A stretch of DNA of 64,000 nucleotides from Streptomyces sp. CB01249 (GCF_001905735.1 NZ_LISW01000004.1:558001-622000), one strand, 5' to 3'; positions 16,525-24,731 are shown, counted from the first letter of the stretch. The notes: generated by a model from the sequence alone, not told the origin. Program-made: numbers and translations.

Positions 16525-17630
16525 CGGAGAGCCCGGTCCTCCTTGATCGGTATCCACATGGTGACGTGCGTGCCCCGCCCGGCCGACGAGCCGATGTGCA
16601 GGGTGCCGCCGAGCAGGTCGGTGCGTTCCTGGAGGCCGGTGAGGCCGTTGGTGCGGTCCCCGGCGAGGACCTGCTCCACGTCGAAGCCGAGGCCGTCGTC
16701 GATGATCTCGCTCTGGATCTCGTGCGGGGCGATGTCGATGTGGACGACGATGTTGCCCGCCTCCGCGTGCCGGAAGGCGTTGCGCAGGCACTCGCGGACC
16801 ATGACGAAGACCTCCTCCGCCACGGGCGCCGGAATCCACTCGTCCAGGCCCCGCACCCACAGCTGTACGGGGACGCCCTCGTCCCCCATGGAGGCGACGA
16901 AGTCGGCGAGCGCCGCCTCCAGGCAGCCCGTGATGGCGGGGCGGCGCAGTTCGGTGACCAGTTCCCGGGTGTGCGCGAGGGTCTCCAGGATGGCGTCCTG
17001 GGCGGCCCGCACCTCCTTGGGCACATCGGCGTTCTGCCGGGCCACCTGGAGCTCGTACAGCTCCAGCTGGCGCATGGCGAGGCTGAGGGAGTTGCCGATC
17101 TGGTCGTGGATCTCGCGGGCCAGCTTGCGGTGGCCCTTGTCGTGCACCTCGCGGACCCGGGCGAGCATGAACGAGTCGTACGCGATCGAGCCGACCTCCA
17201 GGCGCCTGCCGATGCCCTGCTGCAGGGCCCGGATGGCGGCCGCGTAGGCCCGGTCGGCGCCCTCGACGCCCACGGTGCACTCCAGCAGGCGTTCCAGGAC
17301 GGTGTCGAAGAGGATCACCCCGGCCCGCACCGAGTGCGTGAGGTGGACGCCCTGCTGGACCCGGGCGCTGCCGAGGTCCACGACCTCGGCGATGTGGCTG
17401 TCGGAGACCTCCGTCAGGCCGGCCTCCAGGCTGTCGGCGCAGTCACGGAAGACCCGGCGGCCCTGTAACTCGCACTGCGCCCAGACCTCGTCGTCGGCGG
17501 CGAGCGGACTGCTGATCCCGCGGAGCCGGGCGTGGTAGAGGGCGATGACCTCGTCCTCGTACGCCCTGAAGCGTTTCACGGGCGGGCCGCCCTGGCGGCT
17601 GCCGAGGCGGCTCTGCGCCGGTTCTCTCAT
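16521..17630 (-). CDS. soluble sensor histidine kinase, HisKA_3 type, with a TTA codon
   Basis: 369 residues from ATG 17630 (a GTG sits directly before it); GGAGGAG precedes. No transmembrane helix is visible, so the sensor part (about 1-185) should be cytoplasmic. Dimerisation/phospho-acceptor AREIHDQIGNSLSL and an HATPase domain with ECLRNAFRHAEA, DDGLGFD and TGLQER follow. Codon 55 is TTA (plus-strand bases 17466-17468), a rare codon read by the bldA tRNA, so kinase synthesis is probably limited to late growth. Forms an operon with the response regulator. Confidence 0.9.
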   Translation of the reverse strand: MREPAQSRLGSRQGGPPVKRFRAYEDEVIALYHARLRGISSPLAADDEVWAQCELQGRRVFRDCADSLEAGLTEVSDSHIAEVVDLGSARVQQGVHLTHSVRAGVILFDTVLERLLECTVGVEGADRAYAAAIRALQQGIGRRLEVGSIAYDSFMLARVREVHDKGHRKLAREIHDQIGNSLSLAMRQLELYELQVARQNADVPKEVRAAQDAILETLAHTRELVTELRRPAITGCLEAALADFVASMGDEGVPVQLWVRGLDEWIPAPVAEEVFVMVRECLRNAFRHAEAGNIVVHIDIAPHEIQSEIIDDGLGFDVEQVLAGDRTNGLTGLQERTDLLGGTLHIGSSAGRGTHVTMWIPIKEDRALR

Positions 17631-17743
17631 CACGCTCTCCTCCCCCGGTGCTCAACTGCTTCTCTAGCGCTGAACCGGTGCAGGATAAGCCGATTTGCGG
17701 ACTGCGTGGCGGTGATGGCTGGAATCAGCCATTGCCGCACGGC

Positions 17744-18049
17744 TCAGCCGCGGCGGCGCAGGACGGCGGCGCGGACCTTCAGGAGGTTCGGCACCAGCGT
17801 GTACACGACCGCCGGCACGACGATCCCGGTGATCACCAGGGTGCGCAGAAGCATCGGGAAGCCCTTGACGTACGGGCCGACGAGCAGCTGCACCACGGTC
17901 AGGGCGGAGAAGACCGCGATCCAGGTGAGCAGGGCACGCATGTGGACGGAGGGCAGCGCGGCCGGCTGGGCCGGGGCGGCGGAGCGGGGCTGATTCCGGT
18001 CGGCGGCGGAGGTGGCGGAAGCGGCGGCGGGGCGGGCGACGGTGGTCAT
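17744..18049 (-). CDS. small membrane protein divergent from TetR
   Basis: 101 residues from ATG 18049 (ATG 18061 is an alternative). An Ala/Pro-rich N-terminus (about 1-32) is followed by two helices (LLTWIAVFSALTVVQLLVG and TLVITGIVVPAVVYTLVP) and a basic tail. I do not recognise the family. The pattern of a short membrane protein divergent from a TetR gene with a shared operator suggests it is the repressor's main target, perhaps a stress or transport accessory. Confidence 0.65.
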   Translation of the reverse strand: MTTVARPAAASATSAADRNQPRSAAPAQPAALPSVHMRALLTWIAVFSALTVVQLLVGPYVKGFPMLLRTLVITGIVVPAVVYTLVPNLLKVRAAVLRRRG

Positions 18050-18168
18050 GAGAAGTCCCATCCAGGTAGGTGTGCGGTGCGTACGGAAGGCGGTACGGGC
18101 AGTGCTGTCGCTGGTCCTGTCCTGGGGCCTGGGCGGTGGTGCTGCCCTCGGCGACGTGTTCCACTCTG

Positions 18169-18207
18169 CCAACCAACTAGTTGGATGTCAACCATCCAGT
18201 TGGTTGG
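18169..18207. promoter_or_regulatory. TetR operator region
   Basis: CCAACCAACT (18169-18178) is mirrored by AGTTGGTTGG (18198-18207), with an inner perfect 12-base palindrome CCAACTAGTTGG (18173-18184) and an inner GGATG/CATCC pair. This compound operator lies in the divergent gap and overlaps the -35 box (TTGGCA 18204-18209) of the TetR promoter, so autoregulation is likely. Confidence 0.8.
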
Positions 18208-18232
18208 CATCTGCGGGAAGCCGTTCTACGCT
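18204..18232 (+). promoter_or_regulatory. promoter of the TetR gene, probably leaderless
   Basis: TTGGCA (18204-18209), a 17-base spacer, and TACGCT (18227-18232) make a good vegetative-type promoter. The -10 box ends six bases before the ATG, so transcription probably begins at the start codon. Confidence 0.6.
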
Positions 18233-18238
18233 GGTGGC

Positions 18239-18838
18239 ATGACCTCGGACACGACCCACACCAAGGAACGGCTCCTCGCTGCGGCGAAGGAGGAATTCGC
18301 AGCTCACGGCATTGCCGGGGCGCGCGTCGACCGCATCGCGGAGCTGGCCGGCGTGAACAAGGAACGGATCTACGGCTACTTCGGCAACAAGCAGAAGCTG
18401 TTCGACGCCGTCGTGGGACGCGCGCTGGACGAGCTGGCCGCGGCCGTCCCGCTGAAGGGCGGCGACGACCCCGCCGAGTACGTGGGCCGGGTGTACGACT
18501 TCCACCGTGACAACCCGGTCCTCGTCCGGCTCTTCTTCTGGGAGGGCCTGCACTACCGCGACGGCGTCCTGCCCAACGAGGAGGGCCGCCGCAGCCACTA
18601 CGAGGAGAAGATCGCCGCCCTCGCGGAGAGCTTCGGGACCGAGGCGTCGCCGCAGGTCGCGGCCTGTCTGCTGAGCCTGATCGGGCTCGCCGCCTGGCCG
18701 AATGCGGTGCCGCAGCTGGCCCGCCTGATCATCGGCCCCGACGCGGAGGCGGCCGGCGGCCTCGACCTGCGCGCCCACGTCGTGGCCTTCGCCCGCCAGG
18801 CCCTCTCCGACGTCCCGCTCGCGGCCCCGGCGGCTTGA
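18239..18838 (+). CDS. TetR-family repressor
   Basis: 199 residues from ATG 18239. The N-terminal HTH reads KERLLAAAKEEFAAHGIAGA and VNKERIYGYFGNKQKLFDAV, as in TetR proteins. The ligand domain (about 60-190) is unremarkable and does not resemble ArpA-type gamma-butyrolactone receptors. It is divergent from the small membrane gene across a clear palindromic operator that it probably binds. Confidence 0.88.
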   Translation: MTSDTTHTKERLLAAAKEEFAAHGIAGARVDRIAELAGVNKERIYGYFGNKQKLFDAVVGRALDELAAAVPLKGGDDPAEYVGRVYDFHRDNPVLVRLFFWEGLHYRDGVLPNEEGRRSHYEEKIAALAESFGTEASPQVAACLLSLIGLAAWPNAVPQLARLIIGPDAEAAGGLDLRAHVVAFARQALSDVPLAAPAA

Positions 18839-18855
18839 GGAGCAGCCCCCCAGCG

Positions 18856-18880
18856 GCCGGATACCCCCGAGGTATCCGGC
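18856..18880. promoter_or_regulatory. perfect inverted repeat after TetR, before the LuxR gene
   Basis: GCCGGATACC and GGTATCCGGC are 10-base perfect arms around CCCGA. It begins 18 bases after the TetR stop and lies about 130 bases before the next start, so it is either the TetR terminator or an operator for the LuxR gene. A smaller palindrome, ACCCC-TG-GGGGT (18992-19003), overlaps the ribosome site of that gene. Confidence 0.55.
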
Positions 18881-19010
18881 TACTACTTTCGGTCCGCGGC
18901 CACCCGGACTAGGAGGCAGTGACGGCCTCCGCGGCCCTTCGCGCGTCTAGCGTTCCTTGCATACGGGTGGCCCCAGCGGTCACCGACAAGGACCCCTGGG
19001 GGTAAGGGCA

Positions 19011-19772
19011 ATGTCGCAGAACCGCGCGGCTCTCGCAGTCGCCGCTCCGCCGGTACGTTCCACCTCGCCGCTGGTCCCGCAGCAGGCGACCGATGTCATC
19101 CTCTCCGTCCGCGACGACCTTCAGCGCTACGGCCTGGAGCGCATGCTCGGTGCCGTGGACGCGGTCGGGAGCTGCCGCGCCTTTCCGGAGCTTTCGGCGG
19201 CCGTGGACGCGGTCGGCGACCCGGCGACCGATGTGCTGCTCATCGTGCCGGAGCCGGCCGACCTGGACGGCGACTCCGTGCTGCACCGCGTCGCCGCGTA
19301 CGGCGTGCGGGTGCTCCTGCTGCTGCCGGACACCCGGTCCTTCGACCTCGACCGGGTCGCCTCCGTGGCGGGCGCCTCGCTGCTGTTCTCCGACGGCCTC
19401 GACGCGGCGGCCCTCGGCGACGTGCTGGGCGCGATGCGGGCGGGCGAGGCGCGCATACCGGCCGCCCTGACCCGGCCCCTCCTCGAACTCGCCGGGCGCG
19501 GCGCCCGCGAGGTCCCGGCCGCGCCCCGGCTCACGCCGCGCGAACGCGAGGCCCTGACGCTCGTCGTGGACGGCCTCAGCAACAAGCAGATCGGGCGCCG
19601 GCTGCGGATCTCCGAGCACGGCGCGAAGCGGCTGGTCGCCAACATCCTGGCCAAGCTCAACTGCCCCAACCGCACGCTCGCCGCCGCCCGCGCCCTGCGC
19701 GAGGGCCTGTGCGGCCCCGCCCCGCAGGCCGCCGCCCACGCGCCGGCCTCCCCCTACGGAACCGGCTGGTGA
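19011..19772 (+). CDS. LuxR-family regulator with atypical receiver-like domain
   Basis: 253 residues from ATG 19011. A GerE-type HTH is near residues 170-235 (LTPREREALTLVVDGLSNKQ). The N-terminal half has a receiver-like alternation of strands and helices, but the phospho-Asp position reads TDVLLIVPEPADL with no clear acceptor and the acidic pair is replaced (VILSVRDD), so it is probably phosphorylation-independent. GTGA overlap with the HAD gene. Likely the local activator of the biosynthetic genes. Confidence 0.8.
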   Translation: MSQNRAALAVAAPPVRSTSPLVPQQATDVILSVRDDLQRYGLERMLGAVDAVGSCRAFPELSAAVDAVGDPATDVLLIVPEPADLDGDSVLHRVAAYGVRVLLLLPDTRSFDLDRVASVAGASLLFSDGLDAAALGDVLGAMRAGEARIPAALTRPLLELAGRGAREVPAAPRLTPREREALTLVVDGLSNKQIGRRLRISEHGAKRLVANILAKLNCPNRTLAAARALREGLCGPAPQAAAHAPASPYGTGW

Positions 19773-20569
19773 ACGACATGACGAATCCCGCGCACGCCAC
19801 CCGCGCCGCCTTCTTCGACGTCGACGAGACGCTGATCAACACCAAGAGCATGTTCCACTTCCTGCGGTTCTGGATGGCCCGCCACGGCGACGACGGCTCA
19901 GGGCACGCCGCCGTGATGGCGGGCGTCCGCGAGGCCGCCGCCTCCGGCGTGCACCGCTCGGAGATCAACCGCCGCTACTACCGCCGGTTCGCCGGGGTCC
20001 CGATGGAGGAGCTGCGCACCGCCGGGCGGGAGTGGTACGAGGAGTACCGGCGCGGGCCCGCCGCCGTCACCGTCGCCACCTGGGCCGCCGCGAGCCGGCA
20101 CCGGGAGGCGGGGGACCTGGTGGTGCTGGTCTCCGGCTCGTTCCGGGGCTGCCTGGACCCGCTCGCCGAGGACCTGGGCGCCGACCTCATCCTCTGCTCG
20201 GAGCCGGTCGTCGGCCCCGACGGACTGCTCACCGGTGAGGTGGAGCGCCCGATGATCGGCTCCGTGAAGGCCGACGCGGTCCGCGAGACCCTCGCCCGAC
20301 TCGGCCTGGACGCCGGGGAGTCGAGCTGTTACGGGGACCACGCGAGCGACCTGGACATGCTCCTCGCGGTCGGCCGCCCCGTGGTCGTCGGCGGCACCGA
20401 CCGGGTCCTGATGGAGCACGCCCAGCGCCTCGACTGGCCGGTCCTCCCGTCGGCCCCGGGCCAGTTGCGTACGGCGGGCGCCTGGGCGGCGGCGGAGCTG
20501 ACGGGCCTCGCGGACCGGTCCACGCTCACCGCCGCCCTCACCGCCCCCGCCGCAGCGCGATCGCGGTGA
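19769..20569 (+). CDS. HAD-IB family phosphatase
   Basis: 266 residues if GTG 19769 is used (ATG 19778 gives 263). HAD motif I AAFFDVDETLINTKSM, motif II VVLVSGSFRG, and motifs III/IV in SVKADAVRETL and SCYGDHASDLDML are intact. The cap and size match the HAD-IB (SerB/CicA-like) group that hydrolyses small phosphate esters. In this setting it could dephosphorylate a pathway intermediate, but substrate is unknown. Its 3' end overlaps the convergent phosphopantetheinyl transferase gene by 32 bases. Confidence 0.85.
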   Translation: MNDMTNPAHATRAAFFDVDETLINTKSMFHFLRFWMARHGDDGSGHAAVMAGVREAAASGVHRSEINRRYYRRFAGVPMEELRTAGREWYEEYRRGPAAVTVATWAAASRHREAGDLVVLVSGSFRGCLDPLAEDLGADLILCSEPVVGPDGLLTGEVERPMIGSVKADAVRETLARLGLDAGESSCYGDHASDLDMLLAVGRPVVVGGTDRVLMEHAQRLDWPVLPSAPGQLRTAGAWAAAELTGLADRSTLTAALTAPAAARSR

Positions 20570-21200
20570 GCACCAGCCCCTCGCGCACCGCCCAGTGGCC
20601 GGTGAACCAGCCCAGGCGGGCGCCGTCCACCACCGGCCCCGGCACCATCAGCCGGGCCCGGAAGGTGCCCGCCTCCGGGTCGAACGCGAGCCGGGCGTCC
20701 CGGAAGCCGAGCCAGCGCCCGGTGAGCGGGAACCACGTCTTGTAGACGGCCTCCTTCGCGCTGAACATCACCGTGGGCCAGTGCACTTCGGGCCTGGCCC
20801 GGGCCAGCGCGGCCAGGTGCTCGCGCTCGGCGTCCACGGAGATGTGCCGCACCATCCGCTCCTCCAGGGGCGCGTGGCGCTCCGCGTCGATCCCGACGCT
20901 GTGGAACCGGTCGCTGCGGGTCAGCGCCGCCGCCCGGTAGCCGTCGCAGTGGGTCATGCTGCCGGTCACCCCGGCCGGCCAGCGCGGTTCGCCCTTGGCG
21001 CCCGGGAGGACCGGGGCGGGGGCGACCCCGAGCGCCGACATGGCGCGGCGGGCGCAGTGCCGGGTGGTGGTGAACTCCCGGCGCCGCTGCTCCACGCACT
21101 TCGCGAGCAACGGCTCCTCCTCCGGCAGGACTTGGGCTCCCGGCAGGTCGGCGGTGGTGTCGGCGCAGGCGACGGCGGACGGCAGGATCTGCTGGATCAC
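20538..21200 (-). CDS. 4'-phosphopantetheinyl transferase, EntD/Sfp type
   Basis: 220 residues. Motifs: GEPRWPAGVTGSMTHCDGY (P1 region), VGIDAERH (Mg-binding Asp/Glu) and FSAKEAVYKTWFP (the WxxKEAxxK-like helix). Size and N-terminus (LPEEEPLLAKCVEQRRREF) fit EntD-like enzymes. It moves phosphopantetheine from CoA to a carrier-protein Ser, most likely the ACP encoded at 23601. It points away from that operon and shares the 308-base gap with it. Confidence 0.9.
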   Translation of the reverse strand: MIQQILPSAVACADTTADLPGAQVLPEEEPLLAKCVEQRRREFTTTRHCARRAMSALGVAPAPVLPGAKGEPRWPAGVTGSMTHCDGYRAAALTRSDRFHSVGIDAERHAPLEERMVRHISVDAEREHLAALARARPEVHWPTVMFSAKEAVYKTWFPLTGRWLGFRDARLAFDPEAGTFRARLMVPGPVVDGARLGWFTGHWAVREGLVLTAIALRRGR

Positions 21201-21508
21201 TTCTGCTCCTGGGGGCGAACGCGCCGGAGAACCGGCGCACCGGGGCCGGCCGGATTCGGCGGCCCGCTGCCATCCCAGGACAGGTCACGGCAGTCGTGCG
21301 TTACGCCTCCGAGCATGCGCCGTCGATGCCTCTTCCGCTACATGCCCTTTCGGCTACCCCGTACCCCTGCCCGAAGGGGCGCACCGAATGGCCACCCCGC
21401 ACGACCGCCCCGTACGAGGGCTCATAAAAGCCATATTGAGCGGCGAATTGCCGCGTACTAGCTTCGAGTCATCGAGATCCGAAATCCTTCGAAATCCAGG
21501 AGAAAGCA
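21201..21508. other. divergent intergenic control region of the biosynthetic operon
   Basis: This 308-base gap separates the divergent PPTase and AMP-ligase genes. It holds no credible gene. A CCCCT-GCCCGA-AGGGG inverted element lies at 21364-21379 inside a wider TTTCGG...CCGAA frame. The right third is AT-richer than the surroundings and carries the operon promoter. AGGAGAAAGC sits just before the ligase ATG. Confidence 0.6.
21436..21464 (+). promoter_or_regulatory. candidate promoter of the AMP-ligase operon
   Basis: TTGAGC (21436-21441), a 17-base spacer and TAGCTT (21459-21464) make a recognisable vegetative promoter about 45 bases upstream of the ligase start. Confidence 0.6.
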
Positions 21509-22852
21509 ATGCCTCACCCTTTTCTGGCCCGACTGGAATCCTTCCGGGATTCCGAGGCCGTCGCCTTCGAGGGCCGCAGTTACCGCTACGAGGACCTGCT
21601 GAGGCTCGTGGACGAGTGGCGCGGCTTCCTCGACCGCCACCAGGTCCGCCCCGGCGAGGTCGTGACGCTGGAGGGGGCGTACTCCCCGCAGGCGTGCGCC
21701 GGTCTGCTGGCGCTCATCGAGCGCGGGGTCGTCGTCGTCCCGCTCACCGTCCTGCCCGCCGCCAAGCGCGCCGAGTTCCTGGACGTGGCCGAGGTCGAGG
21801 TCGTCGTCCGGGTGGACGAGGGCGGCGTGCACCGCTGCGAGCGCACCGGCCGCCGCGCGGACCACGCCCTCTACGGCGAGCTGCGGGACGCCGGCCGGCC
21901 CGGCCTGGTGCTGTTCAGCTCGGGCACCACCGGCCGCAGCAAGGCGTCCGTGCTCGACTTCGACAAGGTCCTGGCCCGCTACGGCGAGCCGACCCGCCCC
22001 TCGCGCATCCTGTCCTTCCTCAGCCTGGACCACATCGGCGGCGTCAACACCCTGCTGCACACGCTCAGCCAGGGCGGCACCGTGGTGACCGTCGCGGAGC
22101 GCACCCCGGAGGCCGTCTTCGCGGCGATCGCCGAGCACCGGGTGCAGATCCTGCCGACCACGCCCACCTTCCTGAACATGGTGCTGATCTCCGGCGCCCA
22201 CGAGCGGTACGCCACGGACTCGCTGAAGCTCGTCACGTACGGCACCGAGCCCATGCCGCTCCAGACGCTGCGGCGGCTCGGCGAGGCGCTGCCGGGCGTC
22301 CGGCTCAAGCAGACGTACGGGCTGTCCGAGCTGGGCATCCTGCCGACCCGGTCGCGCGGCGACGACACCCTGTGGGTGAAGCTCGGCACGGCCGGATTCG
22401 AGCACCGGATCATCGACAACATCCTGTGGATCCGCTCCGAGATGGCCATGCTCGGCTACCTCAACGCGCCCGCGCCCTTCGACGAGGACGGGTTCTTCAA
22501 CACCCAGGACGTGGTCGAGGTCGACGGCGACTGGGTGCGCATCCTGGGCCGCAACTCCGAGATCATCAACGTCGGCGGCGAGAAGGTCTACCCCAGCGAG
22601 GTCGAGAGCGTCCTGCTGGAGGTCGAGAACATCGCGGAGGCCACCGTCAGCGGCCGCCCGAGCCCGGTCACCGGCATGGTCGTCAAGGCCACCGTGCAGC
22701 TGGTCGAGGACGAGGACCGGCGCTCCGTCACCCGCAGGGTCCGCGAGTACTGCGGCCGGCGCCTGGAGGCGTACAAGGTCCCGGTGCTCGTGGAGGTCTC
22801 CGCCGCCCCGCAGCACTCGGAGCGGTACAAGAAGATCCGGAGCGCGGCATGA
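21509..22852 (+). CDS. AMP-dependent acyl ligase
   Basis: 447 residues from ATG 21509. ANL-superfamily enzyme: phosphate loop LFSSGTTGRSKAS near residue 133, QTYGLSELG (A5), GFFNTQDVVEV (A7), ILGRNSEIINVGGEKVYPSE (A8) and a terminal Lys in SERYKKIR. It is shorter than typical acyl-CoA synthetases (about 500-550) because the N-terminal domain is compact. It should adenylate a carboxylic acid and pass it to CoA or to the neighbouring ACP. The substrate cannot be read from sequence. First gene of the operon; ATGA overlap with the SDR. Confidence 0.88.
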   Translation: MPHPFLARLESFRDSEAVAFEGRSYRYEDLLRLVDEWRGFLDRHQVRPGEVVTLEGAYSPQACAGLLALIERGVVVVPLTVLPAAKRAEFLDVAEVEVVVRVDEGGVHRCERTGRRADHALYGELRDAGRPGLVLFSSGTTGRSKASVLDFDKVLARYGEPTRPSRILSFLSLDHIGGVNTLLHTLSQGGTVVTVAERTPEAVFAAIAEHRVQILPTTPTFLNMVLISGAHERYATDSLKLVTYGTEPMPLQTLRRLGEALPGVRLKQTYGLSELGILPTRSRGDDTLWVKLGTAGFEHRIIDNILWIRSEMAMLGYLNAPAPFDEDGFFNTQDVVEVDGDWVRILGRNSEIINVGGEKVYPSEVESVLLEVENIAEATVSGRPSPVTGMVVKATVQLVEDEDRRSVTRRVREYCGRRLEAYKVPVLVEVSAAPQHSERYKKIRSAA

Positions 22853-23607
22853 GCGCCGGGGAGGCCCAGGAGGCCCCCGGGGAGGACCGGGTCGCCCTGG
22901 TCAGCGGCGGCAGCCGCGGGCTCGGCCGGCTCCTGGTCGAGCGGCTGCTCGCCGAGGGGTGGCGGGTCGCGACCTTCAGCCGGTCGGCCAACGACTTCGT
23001 CAAGGACCTCCAGGCCGAGCGGGGCGACCGCTTCCTCTGGGAGGCCGCCGACCTCGGGGACCCGGACGCGCTGCGCGGGGTCGTCCGCACGGTGGTCCGC
23101 CGCTTCGGCCGGGTCGACCTGCTCGTCAACAACGCGGCCGTGCTCCACCAGGAACTCTTCCTCACCACCTCCCGCAAGCAGACCGAGACGCTGATCGCGA
23201 GCAATCTGCTCGCCCCGATCACCCTCGCCCAGGCGTGCGCCCGCGCGATGACGCGCCAGGGCGGCGGCCAGATCCTCAACATCTCGTCCATCAACGCCAT
23301 CCGCGGCTACCGGGGCGTGGCGGTCTACGCCGCCACCAAGGCCGGGCTCGACGGATTCAGCCGCAGCCTGGCCCGGGAACTCGGGGCCTTCAACATCCGG
23401 GTGAATTCGCTGGTGCCCGGATTCTTCGACAGTGACATGACCGAGGAAGTCACCGAGAAGAACCGGGAACGCATTCAGCGCCGCACCCCGCTCGGCCGGC
23501 TCGGCACCATGAACGAAATCGCCGACGCCGTTCTCTATCTCATTTCGCCCGCCTCTTCATTCATCACCGGACAGTCGATCGTCGTAGACGGAGGAATCAC
23601 ATGCTGA
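22849..23607 (+). CDS. SDR ketoreductase, FabG-like
   Basis: 252 residues from ATG 22849 (overlaps the ligase stop). ALVSGGSRGLGRLL is the NADP-binding loop, NNAAVL the structural motif, ISSINAIRG the catalytic Ser, and YAATKAG the Tyr/Lys pair; PLGRLGTMNEIADAVLYL and GQSIVVDGG end the fold. It is a classical FabG-type 3-oxoacyl reductase or dehydrogenase and probably works on the ACP-bound acyl group. The stop overlaps the ACP start by seven bases. Confidence 0.9.
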   Translation: MSAGEAQEAPGEDRVALVSGGSRGLGRLLVERLLAEGWRVATFSRSANDFVKDLQAERGDRFLWEAADLGDPDALRGVVRTVVRRFGRVDLLVNNAAVLHQELFLTTSRKQTETLIASNLLAPITLAQACARAMTRQGGGQILNISSINAIRGYRGVAVYAATKAGLDGFSRSLARELGAFNIRVNSLVPGFFDSDMTEEVTEKNRERIQRRTPLGRLGTMNEIADAVLYLISPASSFITGQSIVVDGGITC

Positions 23608-23882
23608 TCGCAGCCGACATCACCGCCCTGGTCCACCAGGAGATCAACGCCCTGCTCGCCGAGGCCGAGCGCCCGACGCACCCCACGCTCACCGGCTCGG
23701 AGTTCCTGCACGAGCTGGGGCTCAACTCCCTGCTGCTGGCCCGCCTCGTCATCCAGCTGGAGATGGAGCTCGGCGTCGACCCCTTCGAGGAGGAGTACGT
23801 CATCTCCGACGTCCGCACGGTCGGCGCCCTGTCCGACGCGTACGTCCGCACCGTCGAGCAGCTGGCGGCCACCGCCGTCTGA
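23601..23882 (+). CDS. free-standing acyl carrier protein
   Basis: 93 residues, four-helix ACP fold. The phosphopantetheine site is LGLNSLLLARL with Ser43; the usual Asp before it is Asn, as in a minority of carrier proteins. Acidic helices 2 and 3 (LEMELGVDPFEEE) are as expected. It is the natural substrate for the PPTase at 20538 and partner of the ligase, SDR and hot-dog protein. Confidence 0.9.
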   Translation: MLIAADITALVHQEINALLAEAERPTHPTLTGSEFLHELGLNSLLLARLVIQLEMELGVDPFEEEYVISDVRTVGALSDAYVRTVEQLAATAV

Positions 23883-23930
23883 AACGCACCGCACCCGCCC
23901 GCACCAGCCCCACATCCTGGAGGGATCGAC

Positions 23931-24695
23931 ATGTCGCACGAAGCACTCATCGCCGTCGGGGACCGTTTCGAGGACTTCCTCGCCAACCGGGGGACCGTCC
24001 CCGTCTCCGAGCTGATCGCCCGGCTGCGTGCCGGGGAGCTGGCCGAGAGCCTGTCGGTGAGCATCGGCCAGGGCCTCAGCGCCGGCCAGCTCGCCGAGAT
24101 ACGCGCCCTGGCCGAGGCGCACGGACCGGCCGTCTCGCTGGGCAAGGGCGGGGTCCCGGAACCGGCCGACCAGCGGCTCACCCACAAGCACGACGCCAAG
24201 AACGTCCTGATCGGCCCGGTCGGCCAGACCGGTGAGAAGCGCTTCGTCGCCGATCTCGTCATCGACGAGCGCGTCGAGGTCCTGGAGGACCACCTCACCG
24301 GGCAGCACATTCCGGCCATCACCCTGCTGGAAGCGGCCCGCCAGATGTGGACGGTCGTCACCGAGCAGTTCTTCGTCACCGGCCCGGAGAAGACCCGCTT
24401 CGTGATCGGCTCGGTCAACTCCGAGTTCCACAGCTTCGTCTTCCCGCTGCCCGCCACCGCCCAGTACGAGTTGCTCGAACACACCCGCAGTCCGGTCGGC
24501 TCGGTCTTCCGGTGCCGGATCGGCTTCCACCACGGCGAGAAGCTCGCCAGCGTGGTCGAGGCCGAGTACCGGGTCATCCCCGAGCGGTTCTCCGTCAAGC
24601 AGGAGAAGCTCGCCGCCCGCCAGGCCGTCGTCAGCGAACTGACCCGGCTCCGCGAGCAGTCGGCCCCCGCCATCAGCGCCGAACGCGCCGCCTGA
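23931..24695 (+). CDS. AfsA-like hot-dog domain protein (single domain)
   Basis: 254 residues from ATG 23931 with GGAGGGAT upstream. The N-terminal part (about 1-80) is helical. From THKHDAKNVLIGP (about residue 83) on it looks like one AfsA-type hot-dog domain, with the long-helix segment DHLTGQHIPAITLLEAARQM near 120-139. GBL synthases such as AfsA have two such repeats in about 300 residues; here only one is visible. AfsA joins a beta-ketoacyl chain to dihydroxyacetone phosphate; other hot-dog proteins are dehydratases or thioesterases. The neighbouring ACP suggests an acyl-ACP substrate. Confidence 0.75.
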   Translation: MSHEALIAVGDRFEDFLANRGTVPVSELIARLRAGELAESLSVSIGQGLSAGQLAEIRALAEAHGPAVSLGKGGVPEPADQRLTHKHDAKNVLIGPVGQTGEKRFVADLVIDERVEVLEDHLTGQHIPAITLLEAARQMWTVVTEQFFVTGPEKTRFVIGSVNSEFHSFVFPLPATAQYELLEHTRSPVGSVFRCRIGFHHGEKLASVVEAEYRVIPERFSVKQEKLAARQAVVSELTRLREQSAPAISAERAA

Positions 24696-24731
24696 GCGGG
24701 CCCCCCGCACGACCGACGGAAGGAGAAGGAC

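Noticed and set aside
18239..18838. TetR protein as a gamma-butyrolactone receptor
   Set aside because: Its HTH and ligand region do not resemble ArpA-type receptors, so a link to the AfsA-like gene is not supported.
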